From: Chloroflexi bacterium B3_Chlor
GTDB taxonomy: Bacteria > Chloroflexota > Anaerolineae > UBA7937 > B3-Chlor
Assembly: GCA_005223035.1 (NCBI GenBank)
Contig: NJBK01000015.1
Span: 1 to 55,670 of the forward strand
Length of the DNA stretch: 55,670 nucleotides
Direction of reading: 5' to 3'
Shown here piece after piece: positions 42,493-50,655 of the stretch. The translations under genes were made by a program, and so were the position numbers. Position 1 is the first letter of the stretch, and each line of letters starts with the position of its first letter. The notes beneath the pieces are model-generated. The model saw only the letters and a list, made by a program, of their open reading frames with translations. It was not told the DNA's origin and made no database searches.

Positions 42493-42521
42493 TGGACATC
42501 AATCGAACCCTATGATAAAAT
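42493..42521 (+). promoter_or_regulatory. Promoter of the receiver-GAF-kinase gene
   Basis: TGGACA (42493-42498), 17 bases, TAAAAT (42516-42521), about 35 bases before the ATG. Divergent from the promoter at 42198-42226. Confidence 0.55.
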
Positions 42522-42556
42522 TGTGCTGTCCTGCGGTCAGCAGACACGAGGCTGAA

Positions 42557-44173
42557 ATGGCTGAGGAGAGAATACTCATAGTTGACGATGATCCCGACGT
42601 GGTGGAGTTCTGCGCTCGCATCCTGCGACTAGCGGGCTATCAGGTGAAGGGGACCATGAGTGGTCTCGAGGCCATCGAAGCGGTGCGCCGGGAGAGGTTC
42701 GAATTAGTCCTCACCGATATCAAGATGCCCGGCATGGATGGGCTGGAAATGGTGCGGGCCATCAGGCAAATAGACCCGAGTATCGTTGCGGTGACTATGA
42801 CCGGGCACGGGACGATGGAGATGGCCGTCCAGGCGCTGCGCATGGGGACGGACGACTTCGTCATCAAGCCTTTTGCACTTGATGAGCTGAAGGAGGTCAT
42901 CGCTTCAGCCCTCGCCAAGGAACGGCTGCAGCGCGAGAACGTGAGGCTCAGAGCCCTAATCCCCCTCTACGAACTGAGCAAAGCATTCATGAGTATGACG
43001 AACCTACAGGAACTCCTCCAAGAGATAGTTCAGGTCAGTTGCCAGGAGACAGGTGCTGATCGGGCCTCACTCATGCTGTTGAGCGAGGACGACGAGACTC
43101 TAACCATCCAGGCTGCGATAGGCTTGTCGGAGGAAGTCATTAAGACCACCGCCACCAAACTTGGAGAAGGGATCGCCGGGAGGGTCGCCCTACAAGGTGA
43201 GCCCTTGGTCCTTGATAGCCGCTCGCCACCAGGCGAAGAATTCGAGAAGCTGATGAAGCTCGACCAGATATCCTCCGCCATCTGCATCCCTCTGACCGTC
43301 AGGAATGAGCTCATCGGTGTCCTCAACCTCAGCAAGCTGGGGGACGAGAGCCCGCCCTTCACAACGGGCTCTGTCCAGTTGACATCCGTCCTGGCAGGCC
43401 AGGCTGCGATCGCCATCAAGAACGCCTACCTGTTCGAAGAGATCCAGCAGGCATACAGCGATCTCAAGAGGTTGGACAAGTTGAAAAGCGAGTTCATCAA
43501 TGTGGCATCGCACGAGTTGCGTACGCCCCTTGCCATACTGCTGGGGTATGCCTCCCTCTTGGAGGAACAGACGACTGACACGACCAGAAAGTACGTTCTG
43601 CCTATAATCCAGAACGCCTTGCGGCTCCGGAAACTCCTGACGGACATGCTGAACCTTCGGTACTTGGAGGCCGGGGAGATGGATCTCGAACTGGAGCCCG
43701 TCCAGTTCTCAGAGGTGGTGGACGCCGTGCTCGAAGACCTGGGCTTCCTCGCCGACGAGAAGGGCGAAGTGGTGATGATTGAGATTGGCCAAGACTTGCC
43801 GTCCATCTGGGCCGACAAGGGCAAACTGCACCTCATCCTGTCGAACCTGATATCCAACGCCATCAAGTTCACCCCGGAAGGGGGCGAAATAGCGATCACG
43901 GCGCTCGCGGAGGATGACGAACTGACGGTCGCGGTCAGGGATACCGGTGTTGGCATCGCCAGCGAGGAGTATGACAGAATCTTCGATCGCTTCTATCAGG
44001 TGGAGGATTCACTCACCCGTCGCCACCTGGGCCTGGGACTTGGCCTCTCCATAGTCAAAGAGTTGGTCGAACTCCATCAGGGGCGCGTATGGGTGGAAAG
44101 CCAGACGGAAGAGGGCAGTACCTTCTACTTCACCATCTCGCGGCATCTCGTTCCACAACCTCAGACTGACTGA
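42557..44173 (+). CDS. Hybrid receiver-GAF-histidine kinase
   Basis: The start MAEERILIVDDDPDVVEFCA has GAGG upstream; a frame opening at 42350 is not supported. The 538-residue protein has a receiver domain (phospho-Asp in VLTDIKMPGMDG, Lys in VIKPFALDEL), a GAF domain (ASLMLLSEDDETLTIQAAIG to IAIKNAYLFEEIQ), a HisKA helix with SHELRTPLAILLGY, and a HATPase domain with NLISNAIKFTPEGG, VRDTGVGI and LGLGLGLSIVKELVELH. It lacks a membrane segment. The N-terminal receiver suggests it is itself switched by another kinase. efp follows 22 bases on. Confidence 0.93.
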   Translation: MAEERILIVDDDPDVVEFCARILRLAGYQVKGTMSGLEAIEAVRRERFELVLTDIKMPGMDGLEMVRAIRQIDPSIVAVTMTGHGTMEMAVQALRMGTDDFVIKPFALDELKEVIASALAKERLQRENVRLRALIPLYELSKAFMSMTNLQELLQEIVQVSCQETGADRASLMLLSEDDETLTIQAAIGLSEEVIKTTATKLGEGIAGRVALQGEPLVLDSRSPPGEEFEKLMKLDQISSAICIPLTVRNELIGVLNLSKLGDESPPFTTGSVQLTSVLAGQAAIAIKNAYLFEEIQQAYSDLKRLDKLKSEFINVASHELRTPLAILLGYASLLEEQTTDTTRKYVLPIIQNALRLRKLLTDMLNLRYLEAGEMDLELEPVQFSEVVDAVLEDLGFLADEKGEVVMIEIGQDLPSIWADKGKLHLILSNLISNAIKFTPEGGEIAITALAEDDELTVAVRDTGVGIASEEYDRIFDRFYQVEDSLTRRHLGLGLGLSIVKELVELHQGRVWVESQTEEGSTFYFTISRHLVPQPQTD

Positions 44174-44195
44174 AGATCACGAAAGGATAGCAGGG

Positions 44196-44753
44196 ATGAT
44201 TTCAGCAACTGATTTGAGGAAAGGTGTTACCTTCGAATTGAATGGAGATCTCCACAGGGTCCTGGAGTACCAGCACTCATACATAGGACGAGGCAGCGCT
44301 AACGTGCGCACGAAACTGCGCAACCTTCGGACAGGGCGCACTGTTGAGCGCACCTTCGGCGCCAGCGAGAAGTTCCTGGAAGTGCGCCTCGAACTGCGAC
44401 AAGTGCAGTACTTGTACCGCGACGGTGATCTGTACTACTTCATGGACACCGAGACCTACGAACAGCCCGCTCTGGCAGCGGAGGCCCTCGAGGATAAGGT
44501 CAACTACTTGAAGGAAGGATTGGTCCTCTCCCTCTCCATGTTCGAAGGGCAACCCGTGGAGACGGAATTGCCGGTCACCGTTGAGCTGGAGGTCACAGAG
44601 ACGGACCCAGGAGTCAAGGGGGATACCGCCACCGGAGCTACCAAGCGCGCCACGCTGGAAACAGGTCTAGTTGTGCAAGTACCCCTCTTTGTAGAGCAGG
44701 GAGACATCATCCGGGTCGACACACGAACAGGCGAGTACCTCACCCGTGTCTAG
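44196..44753 (+). CDS. efp: Translation elongation factor P
   Basis: The 185-residue protein is collinear with EF-P: MISATDLRKGVTFELNG, YFMDTETYEQPAL, PVTVELEVTETDPGVKGDTA and the C-terminal VQVPLFVEQGDIIRVDTRTG. EF-P relieves ribosome stalling at proline runs, which suits an organism with so many Pro-rich proteins. The tip loop reads HSYIGRGSANVRTKLRNL. The residue equivalent to the modified Lys is Arg, and the usual Lys-Pro-Gly before it is Tyr-Ile-Gly. No modification gene is nearby. Confidence 0.95.
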   Translation: MISATDLRKGVTFELNGDLHRVLEYQHSYIGRGSANVRTKLRNLRTGRTVERTFGASEKFLEVRLELRQVQYLYRDGDLYYFMDTETYEQPALAAEALEDKVNYLKEGLVLSLSMFEGQPVETELPVTVELEVTETDPGVKGDTATGATKRATLETGLVVQVPLFVEQGDIIRVDTRTGEYLTRV

Positions 44754-45177
44754 GCCTCCCCGTCGTCGTCGACAGAAGACTCGTCACCCTCACTCCACAA
44801 CGGACTAAGGGTAACTCGAAGACGCAGCTCCTTCCTGACGAGTTGAGCGATCTCCCCTCTCAGCGCCTCCAGAAGTCGCGTCGCAAGGTCGGCCTTCAGC
44901 CCAGGGAGGGTAGAGTGGATGCTCGTATCGCTGCGGGACAGTTCATTCCCCAGCCAATTCCTTGATTCTGCTGAGAACGTCGGTGGCTGGGCGATCCAGC
45001 TGCACACGCAGCGTCCGCCATGAAAGCCGGGTTGGCTCCGGCCCCACAGCCGCCTACGAGCGTCAAGTCCTACTGGAAGATGGTGCTCCACTAACCTACG
45101 AACTATCTCTGTCTCAGCCGGTCGCCGCGGATTGGTTTCACCCGCCACCTGCCGGATGATGCAAGCGGTGCTGCGTC
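44754..45177. other. Convergent intergenic region with one weak open frame
   Basis: A minus-strand frame spans 45181-44750. Its last third (LKADLATRLLEALRGEIAQL, then SEGDESSVDDDGEA) looks protein-like, but the first part does not. No good start site is seen. It may be a small gene with a hidden start or a remnant. Confidence 0.3.
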
Positions 45178-46101
45178 TCAAAAACGCACCGTGCCTTCAG
45201 CCACCGCCACCACTTCGCCGCCTACCCGCACAGCGGTGATCTCATCATTTGAAGAGTCCACTTCGACGTAGAGCGTGCTGGGTCGACCCAACTCCGCCCC
45301 TTGCTCGCTGAGGATGTGGGTTGTCTCCTCGGTCACTGCCACAGCCCGGTGGTGGACCAGATAGGCCCCCAGGGCACCATTGGCACTGCCGGTGGCCGGA
45401 TCTTCTGGCACCCCAAGTAGCGGGGCGAACATGCGCACGTGCACGGTCGCTTCAGGCCGCTCAGGCTCCAAAGCGAATACGAGCACACAATCCGTGTCCA
45501 CAGCCCGGCAGGCCTCATTGAGCGCTGGGATGTTCAGCCGACCAGCATCCAGACCTTGTACCTCGCCTAGAGAGCGTATGGGCACCATCATCTGGGGCAC
45601 TCCGGTGGATACGACCTGTACTGGCAGTCCCACTTCTTGGATCGCCTCCGGCGGCAAGCCTAGCCCGGCCGCCAGGTCGGTTACGTCCTCAAGCACGGCG
45701 TGGAAAGCCGGGCGATCCTGGGTCATGACCACCCTCTCCACCTGGCCGCCAACCACCTCGAGATCGGCGGGCAGTACGCCGACCCCTAGCTCGAAGCGCA
45801 CCTCTGTCGTCGGTTCCTGAATGGCAACTCGGCCCAGGTGGGCCAGGACCCAATGAGTGCCGACTACCGGATGACCCGCGAACGGAAGTTCCCTCGTTGG
45901 CGTGAAGATACGTACTTTGAAGTCCGCACCCGGCTCCTCGGGCGGCAGCACGAAAGTCGTCTCCGAGAGATTCATCTCCCGGGCAAGCTGCTGCATCTCC
46001 TTTGAGGTCAGCCCTTCGGCCTCCGGAAACACCGCCAATGGATTACCCCCGAAGGGTGTATCGGTGAATACGTCCACCTGGACAAAGCGATACTCTTTCA
46101 T
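45178..46101 (-). CDS. PhzF-family isomerase-like protein
   Basis: The 307-residue protein starts MKEYRFVQVDVFTDTPFGGN and has the family motifs PLAVFPEAEGL, the catalytic Glu in MNLSETTFV, FTPTRELPFAGHPVVGT and a mirrored second half with GVPEDPATGSANGALGAYL. PhzF isomerises dihydro-hydroxyanthranilate in phenazine synthesis. Most homologues, including isolated ones like this, have unknown substrates. No phenazine genes are nearby. Confidence 0.93.
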   Translation of the reverse strand: MKEYRFVQVDVFTDTPFGGNPLAVFPEAEGLTSKEMQQLAREMNLSETTFVLPPEEPGADFKVRIFTPTRELPFAGHPVVGTHWVLAHLGRVAIQEPTTEVRFELGVGVLPADLEVVGGQVERVVMTQDRPAFHAVLEDVTDLAAGLGLPPEAIQEVGLPVQVVSTGVPQMMVPIRSLGEVQGLDAGRLNIPALNEACRAVDTDCVLVFALEPERPEATVHVRMFAPLLGVPEDPATGSANGALGAYLVHHRAVAVTEETTHILSEQGAELGRPSTLYVEVDSSNDEITAVRVGGEVVAVAEGTVRF

Positions 46102-46402
46102 GGTCTTCCTCCCTATTCTCGCCTGGTTACGACGATGTCATCCGGCCACCACTGCGCACAGCCGGTCGCCCGAGCACGGAGCTTGCCGACGCCACGGACC
46201 TAAGTGAGTTCTGCCCTTTCGTCGCACCTCGCATTCTGGACAAGCCCCTGGAAGCCACGACCCAGTCATGCTCACCTTGGAGCCGTTGACCACACCATCT
46301 GGTGTGGACAACGCCCAGTACCTGCGGAGGCTCATCACCCAAGCGCTTGTCGCTGCGCGGCACACCACCAGCGGTGCAAAGCGAACGCGTTCTCAACAAA
46401 GG
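46102..46402. other. Intergenic region, no gene seen
   Basis: No supported gene. An 8-bp perfect palindrome (CCACACCA-TC-TGGTGTGG, 46290-46307) could be a protein-binding site. Confidence 0.35.
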
Positions 46403-46834
46403 CTATCGGACTTCTTTTCGGAACTGAAATGCGAGCCTGGAGTATCCGCAGTGCTCCCAAAACCCGTGCGTATTCACTCTATGAACATCCGAGTCGACTT
46501 CCACGGCTTTCGCTTTCCTGTCTTCGAAGATCTTGTCTTCAGCAAACCGCACCAGGCTCTGTCCGACACCTTTGCCTCTGTGAGCTTCGTCAACCACCAA
46601 ATCTTCAATGATTGCCACCTCTCCCTCATGGAAAAGGGTCCACCGAAATGACACCGTGACGATCCCCCACAGCACCTTCTCGGCCTCATAGCCGTAGATC
46701 CAATAGCCTGGTCCTGCCATGTACTTGTCCAGCACTTTCTTCATGTCATCATGTTGAATTCCCTTCCTGGGCCACAGCTGCTGTAGCAGTTCAACGACCC
46801 TACCGGCATCCCCGTGTGTCACTCGCCTGATCAC
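46403..46834 (-). CDS. GNAT-family N-acetyltransferase
   Basis: It starts at a GTG, eight bases after AGGAGG. The 143-residue protein has AIIEDLVVDEAHRGKGVGQS (acetyl-CoA loop), RFAEDKIFEDRKAKAVEVDS and HGFWEHCGYSRLAFQFRKEV. Substrate unknown. It is the only gene between the chelatase and PhzF genes on this strand; a terminator stands between it and the chelatase, so it is a separate unit. Confidence 0.9.
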   Translation of the reverse strand: MIRRVTHGDAGRVVELLQQLWPRKGIQHDDMKKVLDKYMAGPGYWIYGYEAEKVLWGIVTVSFRWTLFHEGEVAIIEDLVVDEAHRGKGVGQSLVRFAEDKIFEDRKAKAVEVDSDVHRVNTHGFWEHCGYSRLAFQFRKEVR

Positions 46835-46882
46835 CGAATGCCTCCTGCGGATCCGTCATCAACTGCACTATCGTCCCTGAGG

Positions 46883-46918
46883 AAAAGCCAAAAGAGCGGG
46901 GACGTCTTGCCCCGCTCT
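46883..46918 (-). terminator. Rho-independent terminator of the chelatase gene
   Basis: On the minus strand AGAGCGGGG pairs with CCCCGCTCT (46918-46910 with 46901-46893), followed by TTTTGGCTTTT. Confidence 0.8.
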
Positions 46919-47007
46919 CTCTGTGCCTCCAGTCGCTGCATCAAGAACACCGCAATCTTCACAAGACTCGGTCTGGCCTCGTTAGGGCCCGGCCGCAATC
47001 CCGGCTC

Positions 47008-49047
47008 TCAACTTTTGAGTTCGTTGCGCACCGTCTGGTACAGCTCCTCGGCTCCCAACTCCTCCAAGGTATAGCACTCCGCACCTAGGTAGAAGGCCAA
47101 TTCCTGAGCTAACCCCCGGTCAAACGACTTGTGCTCGGTGTTGACCACCACCGAACGGATGTTGCTGCGCTGTATCAACTCCGCTATCTGACACCCCTCC
47201 TCGCGCGGGGTGAGGTCGGTCATGGAGACGTTTCCAGCCCCGTCGGTGAGGAGAATCATGAGTGGCATCACTTGAGGGTTTCGCCGCATCTCGCGCATGA
47301 ACACATCGAAACTAAGGTGCAGGCCACTGGACAGAGGTGTCTTGCCTCCCACGGTTATGTCGCCCAACATTCTCTGTGCCAGCCTGACGCTGGAAGTGGG
47401 TGGCAAGAGGAGTTCGGCACCGTTCTGGCGGAAGACGATGAGCCCCACTTTGTCCCGGCGCTGATAGGCATCTTGAAGCAAGGACAGGATGGCTCCTTTG
47501 GTGGTCACCATCCGTTCTGCCGCCGCCATGGACCAACTGGCATCCACCACGAAAAGGACAAGATTGGCTGCTCGGCTCACCCGCACCTTTCGCCGCAAGT
47601 CATCCCTCTCAACTGCGAGAGCGACATCTGAGCGTTGCCTGCGGACCTGATGAGGCGCCGCCTGACGGATGGTGGCATCGAAAGCGATGTCGTCTATCCG
47701 GCCTTCCATGGGTTTGCTGAAGACGTAGCGTCCACGCTTACGGTTCGTGCGGGTAGGGCTGCGCCTTCCCGACATGCGCCTGGACAGTCGATCCAAAGGG
47801 GTGGTCAGCCGGGGCACCCTGAGAGGCTCGCCCACGGGCACAGGTACAGCCGCCTGTCGACTGGTTGAGGAAGATCCATTCTGGGTGTCTTGCTGCCTTC
47901 TGGGGATAGATTCCAGAGAGGGAAGTCTGTCATCAGTCGCGGGCTCATCCCCGCTCAGGTCTTTTTTTTTACCGGGGGAAGAGAGCTCCTCGAGCATGGG
48001 AGCCCTGCGGTCGGCCACCTGAGTCTCCAGCGCCCGCAGTTCCTCCCTCAATTGCTCCAAGCGTGGCTCGCCCTGCCGGAGAGGCTGCCTCTTTAGACGA
48101 TGCGGCAGAGCCAACTCCGCTGCCAGCAGGACGTCCCTGTAGGTGATCCTATCGCACCCCTCGAAAGCCGCATGGGCCATGCTGGCCTTGAGAATGACGA
48201 TGTCTCCTCGGTGCCCGTCCACGACCAGCTTAGCTGTGAGTTGGGCGATGGCGGAGAGGTCTTCTTCGGCATACGAGACTCCGTTGATTAGCTCCCTGGC
48301 ACGGGTGATCTGCTGCGCCAGCCTCTCCTCTTCCTCCCGCCAAGCTTCATAGAAAGCCACCGGATCCTCTTCGTACTGGATACGCCGCACCAGAATCTCC
48401 TTGCGTGCCTCCGTATCGGCTATGCTGCTTATCATCACACAGAGGCCGAAACGGTCCAGAAGCTGGGGGCGCAACTCCCCTTCCTCAGGATTCATAGTGC
48501 CCACGAGGATGAACTGGGCGGGATGGGAGAAAGAGATGCCCTCTCTCTCCACGACATTGACCCCCATGGCTGCCGAGTCCAAGAGCACGTCTACTACGTG
48601 GTCCTCCAACAGGTTGACCTCGTCCACGTACAGCATCCCTCGGTTGGCCGTAGCCAGCACACCGGGCTCGAAACGCTTCTCCCCGGTCTTGATTGCCCGC
48701 TCGATATCCAGCGTGCCCACCACACGATCCTCGGTGGCGCTGATGGGAAGGTCTATCATTCTGATAGGTCGGCTGGCGACCGGCAACTTCTCCCCACTGC
48801 GGTACCGATCAACGCACGAATCACACATCGCATCAGACCGATAGGGGTCGCAACTGAAAGGGCAATCGGCCACCACCTCGATGTCAGGCAGCAAGGAGGC
48901 AAGACCACGAGCGGCCGTCGATTTGGCCGTACCCCTTTCCCCGCGGATGAGCACTCCCCCGATCAGCGGGTTGATGGCGTTCAGGATCAAACCGCGCTTC
49001 ATCGCTCCCTGGCGCACGATGGCAGTAAAAGGAAATATCGGTATCAC
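47008..49047 (-). CDS. Fused ChlI/ChlD-type chelatase ATPase (cobalt or magnesium chelatase)
   Basis: The GTG at 49047 (VIPIFPFTAIVRQ) is favoured by an AGGGGGAT site; an ATG at 49158 is weaker. The 679-residue protein has a ChlI-like AAA+ module (Walker A GERGTAKSTA, cysteine-rich SCDPYRSDAMCDSCVDRYRS, Walker B GMLYVDEVNLLEDH, NPEEGELRPQLLDRFGL), an acidic Lys-rich linker (about 355-460), and a ChlD-like VWA domain with MIDAS motifs DASWSM and TDGAGNVS. Such fusions drive metal insertion into tetrapyrroles with a CobN/ChlH partner, absent here. An A9 run in the linker may allow frameshifting to a ChlI-sized product of about 367 residues. Confidence 0.9.
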   Translation of the reverse strand: MIPIFPFTAIVRQGAMKRGLILNAINPLIGGVLIRGERGTAKSTAARGLASLLPDIEVVADCPFSCDPYRSDAMCDSCVDRYRSGEKLPVASRPIRMIDLPISATEDRVVGTLDIERAIKTGEKRFEPGVLATANRGMLYVDEVNLLEDHVVDVLLDSAAMGVNVVEREGISFSHPAQFILVGTMNPEEGELRPQLLDRFGLCVMISSIADTEARKEILVRRIQYEEDPVAFYEAWREEEERLAQQITRARELINGVSYAEEDLSAIAQLTAKLVVDGHRGDIVILKASMAHAAFEGCDRITYRDVLLAAELALPHRLKRQPLRQGEPRLEQLREELRALETQVADRRAPMLEELSSPGKKKDLSGDEPATDDRLPSLESIPRRQQDTQNGSSSTSRQAAVPVPVGEPLRVPRLTTPLDRLSRRMSGRRSPTRTNRKRGRYVFSKPMEGRIDDIAFDATIRQAAPHQVRRQRSDVALAVERDDLRRKVRVSRAANLVLFVVDASWSMAAAERMVTTKGAILSLLQDAYQRRDKVGLIVFRQNGAELLLPPTSSVRLAQRMLGDITVGGKTPLSSGLHLSFDVFMREMRRNPQVMPLMILLTDGAGNVSMTDLTPREEGCQIAELIQRSNIRSVVVNTEHKSFDRGLAQELAFYLGAECYTLEELGAEELYQTVRNELKS
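47939..47970 (-). promoter_or_regulatory. Predicted -1 frameshift signal in the chelatase linker
   Basis: On the minus strand: GAGGAG (47991-47986) lies 15 bases before a run of nine A (47970-47962) read as AAA AAA AAA. A 7-base spacer and a GCGGG-GATGAG-CCCGC stem-loop (47954-47939) follow. A slip to -1 reads AGA CCT GAG CGG GGA then TGA (47947-47945), ending translation five codons past the run, right after the AAA+ module. SD-like element, slippery run and stem resemble the dnaX arrangement. Programmed frameshifting has been reported in chlD-type genes. Confidence 0.65.
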
Positions 49048-49148
49048 GGATGAGTATCCCCCTGCTATCTTGAGTGGTCTTCCTCTGAAGAGAAGATGAG
49101 GGGATGACTCCGCAACCAGGTGCGGAAGAGACCCCCTCCACCCTCTGA

Positions 49149-49177
49149 AGTATACCAAGTCGCGTCTCGCTTGTCAA
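49149..49177 (-). promoter_or_regulatory. Promoter of the chelatase gene
   Basis: Minus strand: TTGACA (49177-49172), 17 bases, TATACT (49154-49149). About 95 bases before the GTG start; no riboswitch-like structure fits in this leader. Confidence 0.75.
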
Positions 49178-49474
49178 ACAGTTGCCGAACTCTACGCGGC
49201 AAAGCATCGCAGAGCTGGACGCACGGCATCCTTTTCGACGTAGCCGAAGGAGTACCAGCTTCTCATGAATCCTCACCTCCCGCCTGGTGCAGGCAAGCCC
49301 GCCGGGCATCTCCCGCGGCACAGTGCCATCACACCGAACCGTTTGAGCCATGTCACTAGTGACGCCGGAGAACTCAGTTCCTCCCCTGGGGCTGGGGACT
49401 GCCGCTGCCACGTGGCAAGCTGACGATCACCTGTATCCATCGAACCCCATGTCTCTGTAATTACGGCCAACACC

Positions 49475-49503
49475 TTGCCTGATCATTGTCTCTGTGCTAT
49501 ATT
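49475..49503 (+). promoter_or_regulatory. Promoter of the flavin oxidoreductase gene
   Basis: TTGCCT (49475-49480), 17 bases, TATATT (49498-49503), about 30 bases before the ATG at 49536. Confidence 0.6.
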
Positions 49504-49535
49504 GATGCAAAGTCCGATGATACGCGCGTCCTCTC

Positions 49536-50648
49536 ATGATACAGTGTATGGAGATGCAAACAGTGTCCATGCTATTTGAGCCAAGCTCTATCGGCAGTCT
49601 GGAGTTACCGAACCGTCTGATACGCTCAGCTACAGCGGAGCGTATGAGTGACCTGGATGGCAGACCAGAAGAGCCGCTCGCCGAACTGTACAGCGAGCTG
49701 GCACGGGGCGGGATTGGCCTCATCATCACCGGACATGCCTTCGTTCACGAGGGAGGTCGTTGCCACCTTCGAATGACCGGCATCCATCGCGACGACCTCA
49801 TGCCCGCCCTGGAGATGCTCACCAGGGCCGTCCACGACGAGAACGGCCTAGTAGTGATGCAGCTCAACCACGGCGGTAGGGAATGCGCCTCGGAAGCCAT
49901 TCCTGGCCTCCCTGTGGCTCCTTCGCCAGTGCCCTCATCGAAGGGCAAGGAACGTCCCCAGGAACTGAACGAAGACGGGATCAAGGACATCCTCGGCGCC
50001 TTTGGAGACGCTGCAGGGCGGGCCCAGGCCGCAGGTTTCGACGGAGTGCAGATTCACGCCGCTCACGGATATCTGATCAGTCAGTTCAACTCCCCGGCTG
50101 CCAACCGGCGTCGAGACCGCTGGGGTAGCACCCCGGCCCGTAGAATGGGTTTCCTGGAAGAGGCGGCTGTCTCCGTCCGCGACCGTGTGGGGGACCAATA
50201 CCCTGTGCTTATCAAGCTGGGCATGGAGGACTATGTTCGCGATGGCCTCACCTTGAAAGAGAGCGTGGAGATCGTGCGTCATCTGGCAGACTGGGGGATA
50301 GACGCGCTGGAGATCAGCGGGGGTATGGGTGGCACCAGTGTGCGCAAGGACGTTCTGCGCGTGGAGGACGAAGCATACTTCCTCGATGCTGCCCGTCAGG
50401 CACGAGAGGCCACCGATCTGCCAATCATCCTAGTTGGCGGAATGCGCTCCAAGCAGGTCATGGAGAGCATCCTGGAAGAAGGTAGCGCCGACTTCATCTC
50501 CATGTCCCGCCCCCTCATCCGGCAGCCAGACCTGGCGACGCGACTGCGCGAGGGCCAGGAACGATCCTCCTGCATCTCCTGCAACCGCTGCTGGCCTCCA
50601 CCTGGCGAGTACGGCATCGCCTGTCGGGACCCCGATCGGGAAAAGTAA
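49536..50648 (+). CDS. NADH:flavin oxidoreductase (old yellow enzyme type)
   Basis: The 370-residue single-domain FMN protein has LFEPSSIGSLELPNRLIRSA, GLIITGHAFVHEGGR, VVMQLNHGGRE, the catalytic pair in IHAAHGYLISQFNSPAANRR, and LISMSRPLIRQPDL-like FISMSRPLIRQPDL. The C-terminal CISCNRCWPPPGEYGIAC has four Cys in the place of the cluster ligands of 2,4-dienoyl-CoA reductase-like enzymes, with slightly altered spacing. It lacks the NADH-binding domain of the larger enzymes. Inner ATGs at 49548, 49554 and 49569 are possible starts. Substrate unknown; ene-reduction is likely. Confidence 0.9.
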   Translation: MIQCMEMQTVSMLFEPSSIGSLELPNRLIRSATAERMSDLDGRPEEPLAELYSELARGGIGLIITGHAFVHEGGRCHLRMTGIHRDDLMPALEMLTRAVHDENGLVVMQLNHGGRECASEAIPGLPVAPSPVPSSKGKERPQELNEDGIKDILGAFGDAAGRAQAAGFDGVQIHAAHGYLISQFNSPAANRRRDRWGSTPARRMGFLEEAAVSVRDRVGDQYPVLIKLGMEDYVRDGLTLKESVEIVRHLADWGIDALEISGGMGGTSVRKDVLRVEDEAYFLDAARQAREATDLPIILVGGMRSKQVMESILEEGSADFISMSRPLIRQPDLATRLREGQERSSCISCNRCWPPPGEYGIACRDPDREK

Positions 50649-50655
50649 GCGGTAG

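Noticed and set aside
47008-49047. Reading the A9 run as a plain assembly error
   Set aside because: The frame is intact across both domains with nine A. An error is not needed to explain the gene, and the spacer, stem and -1 stop fit a functional signal.
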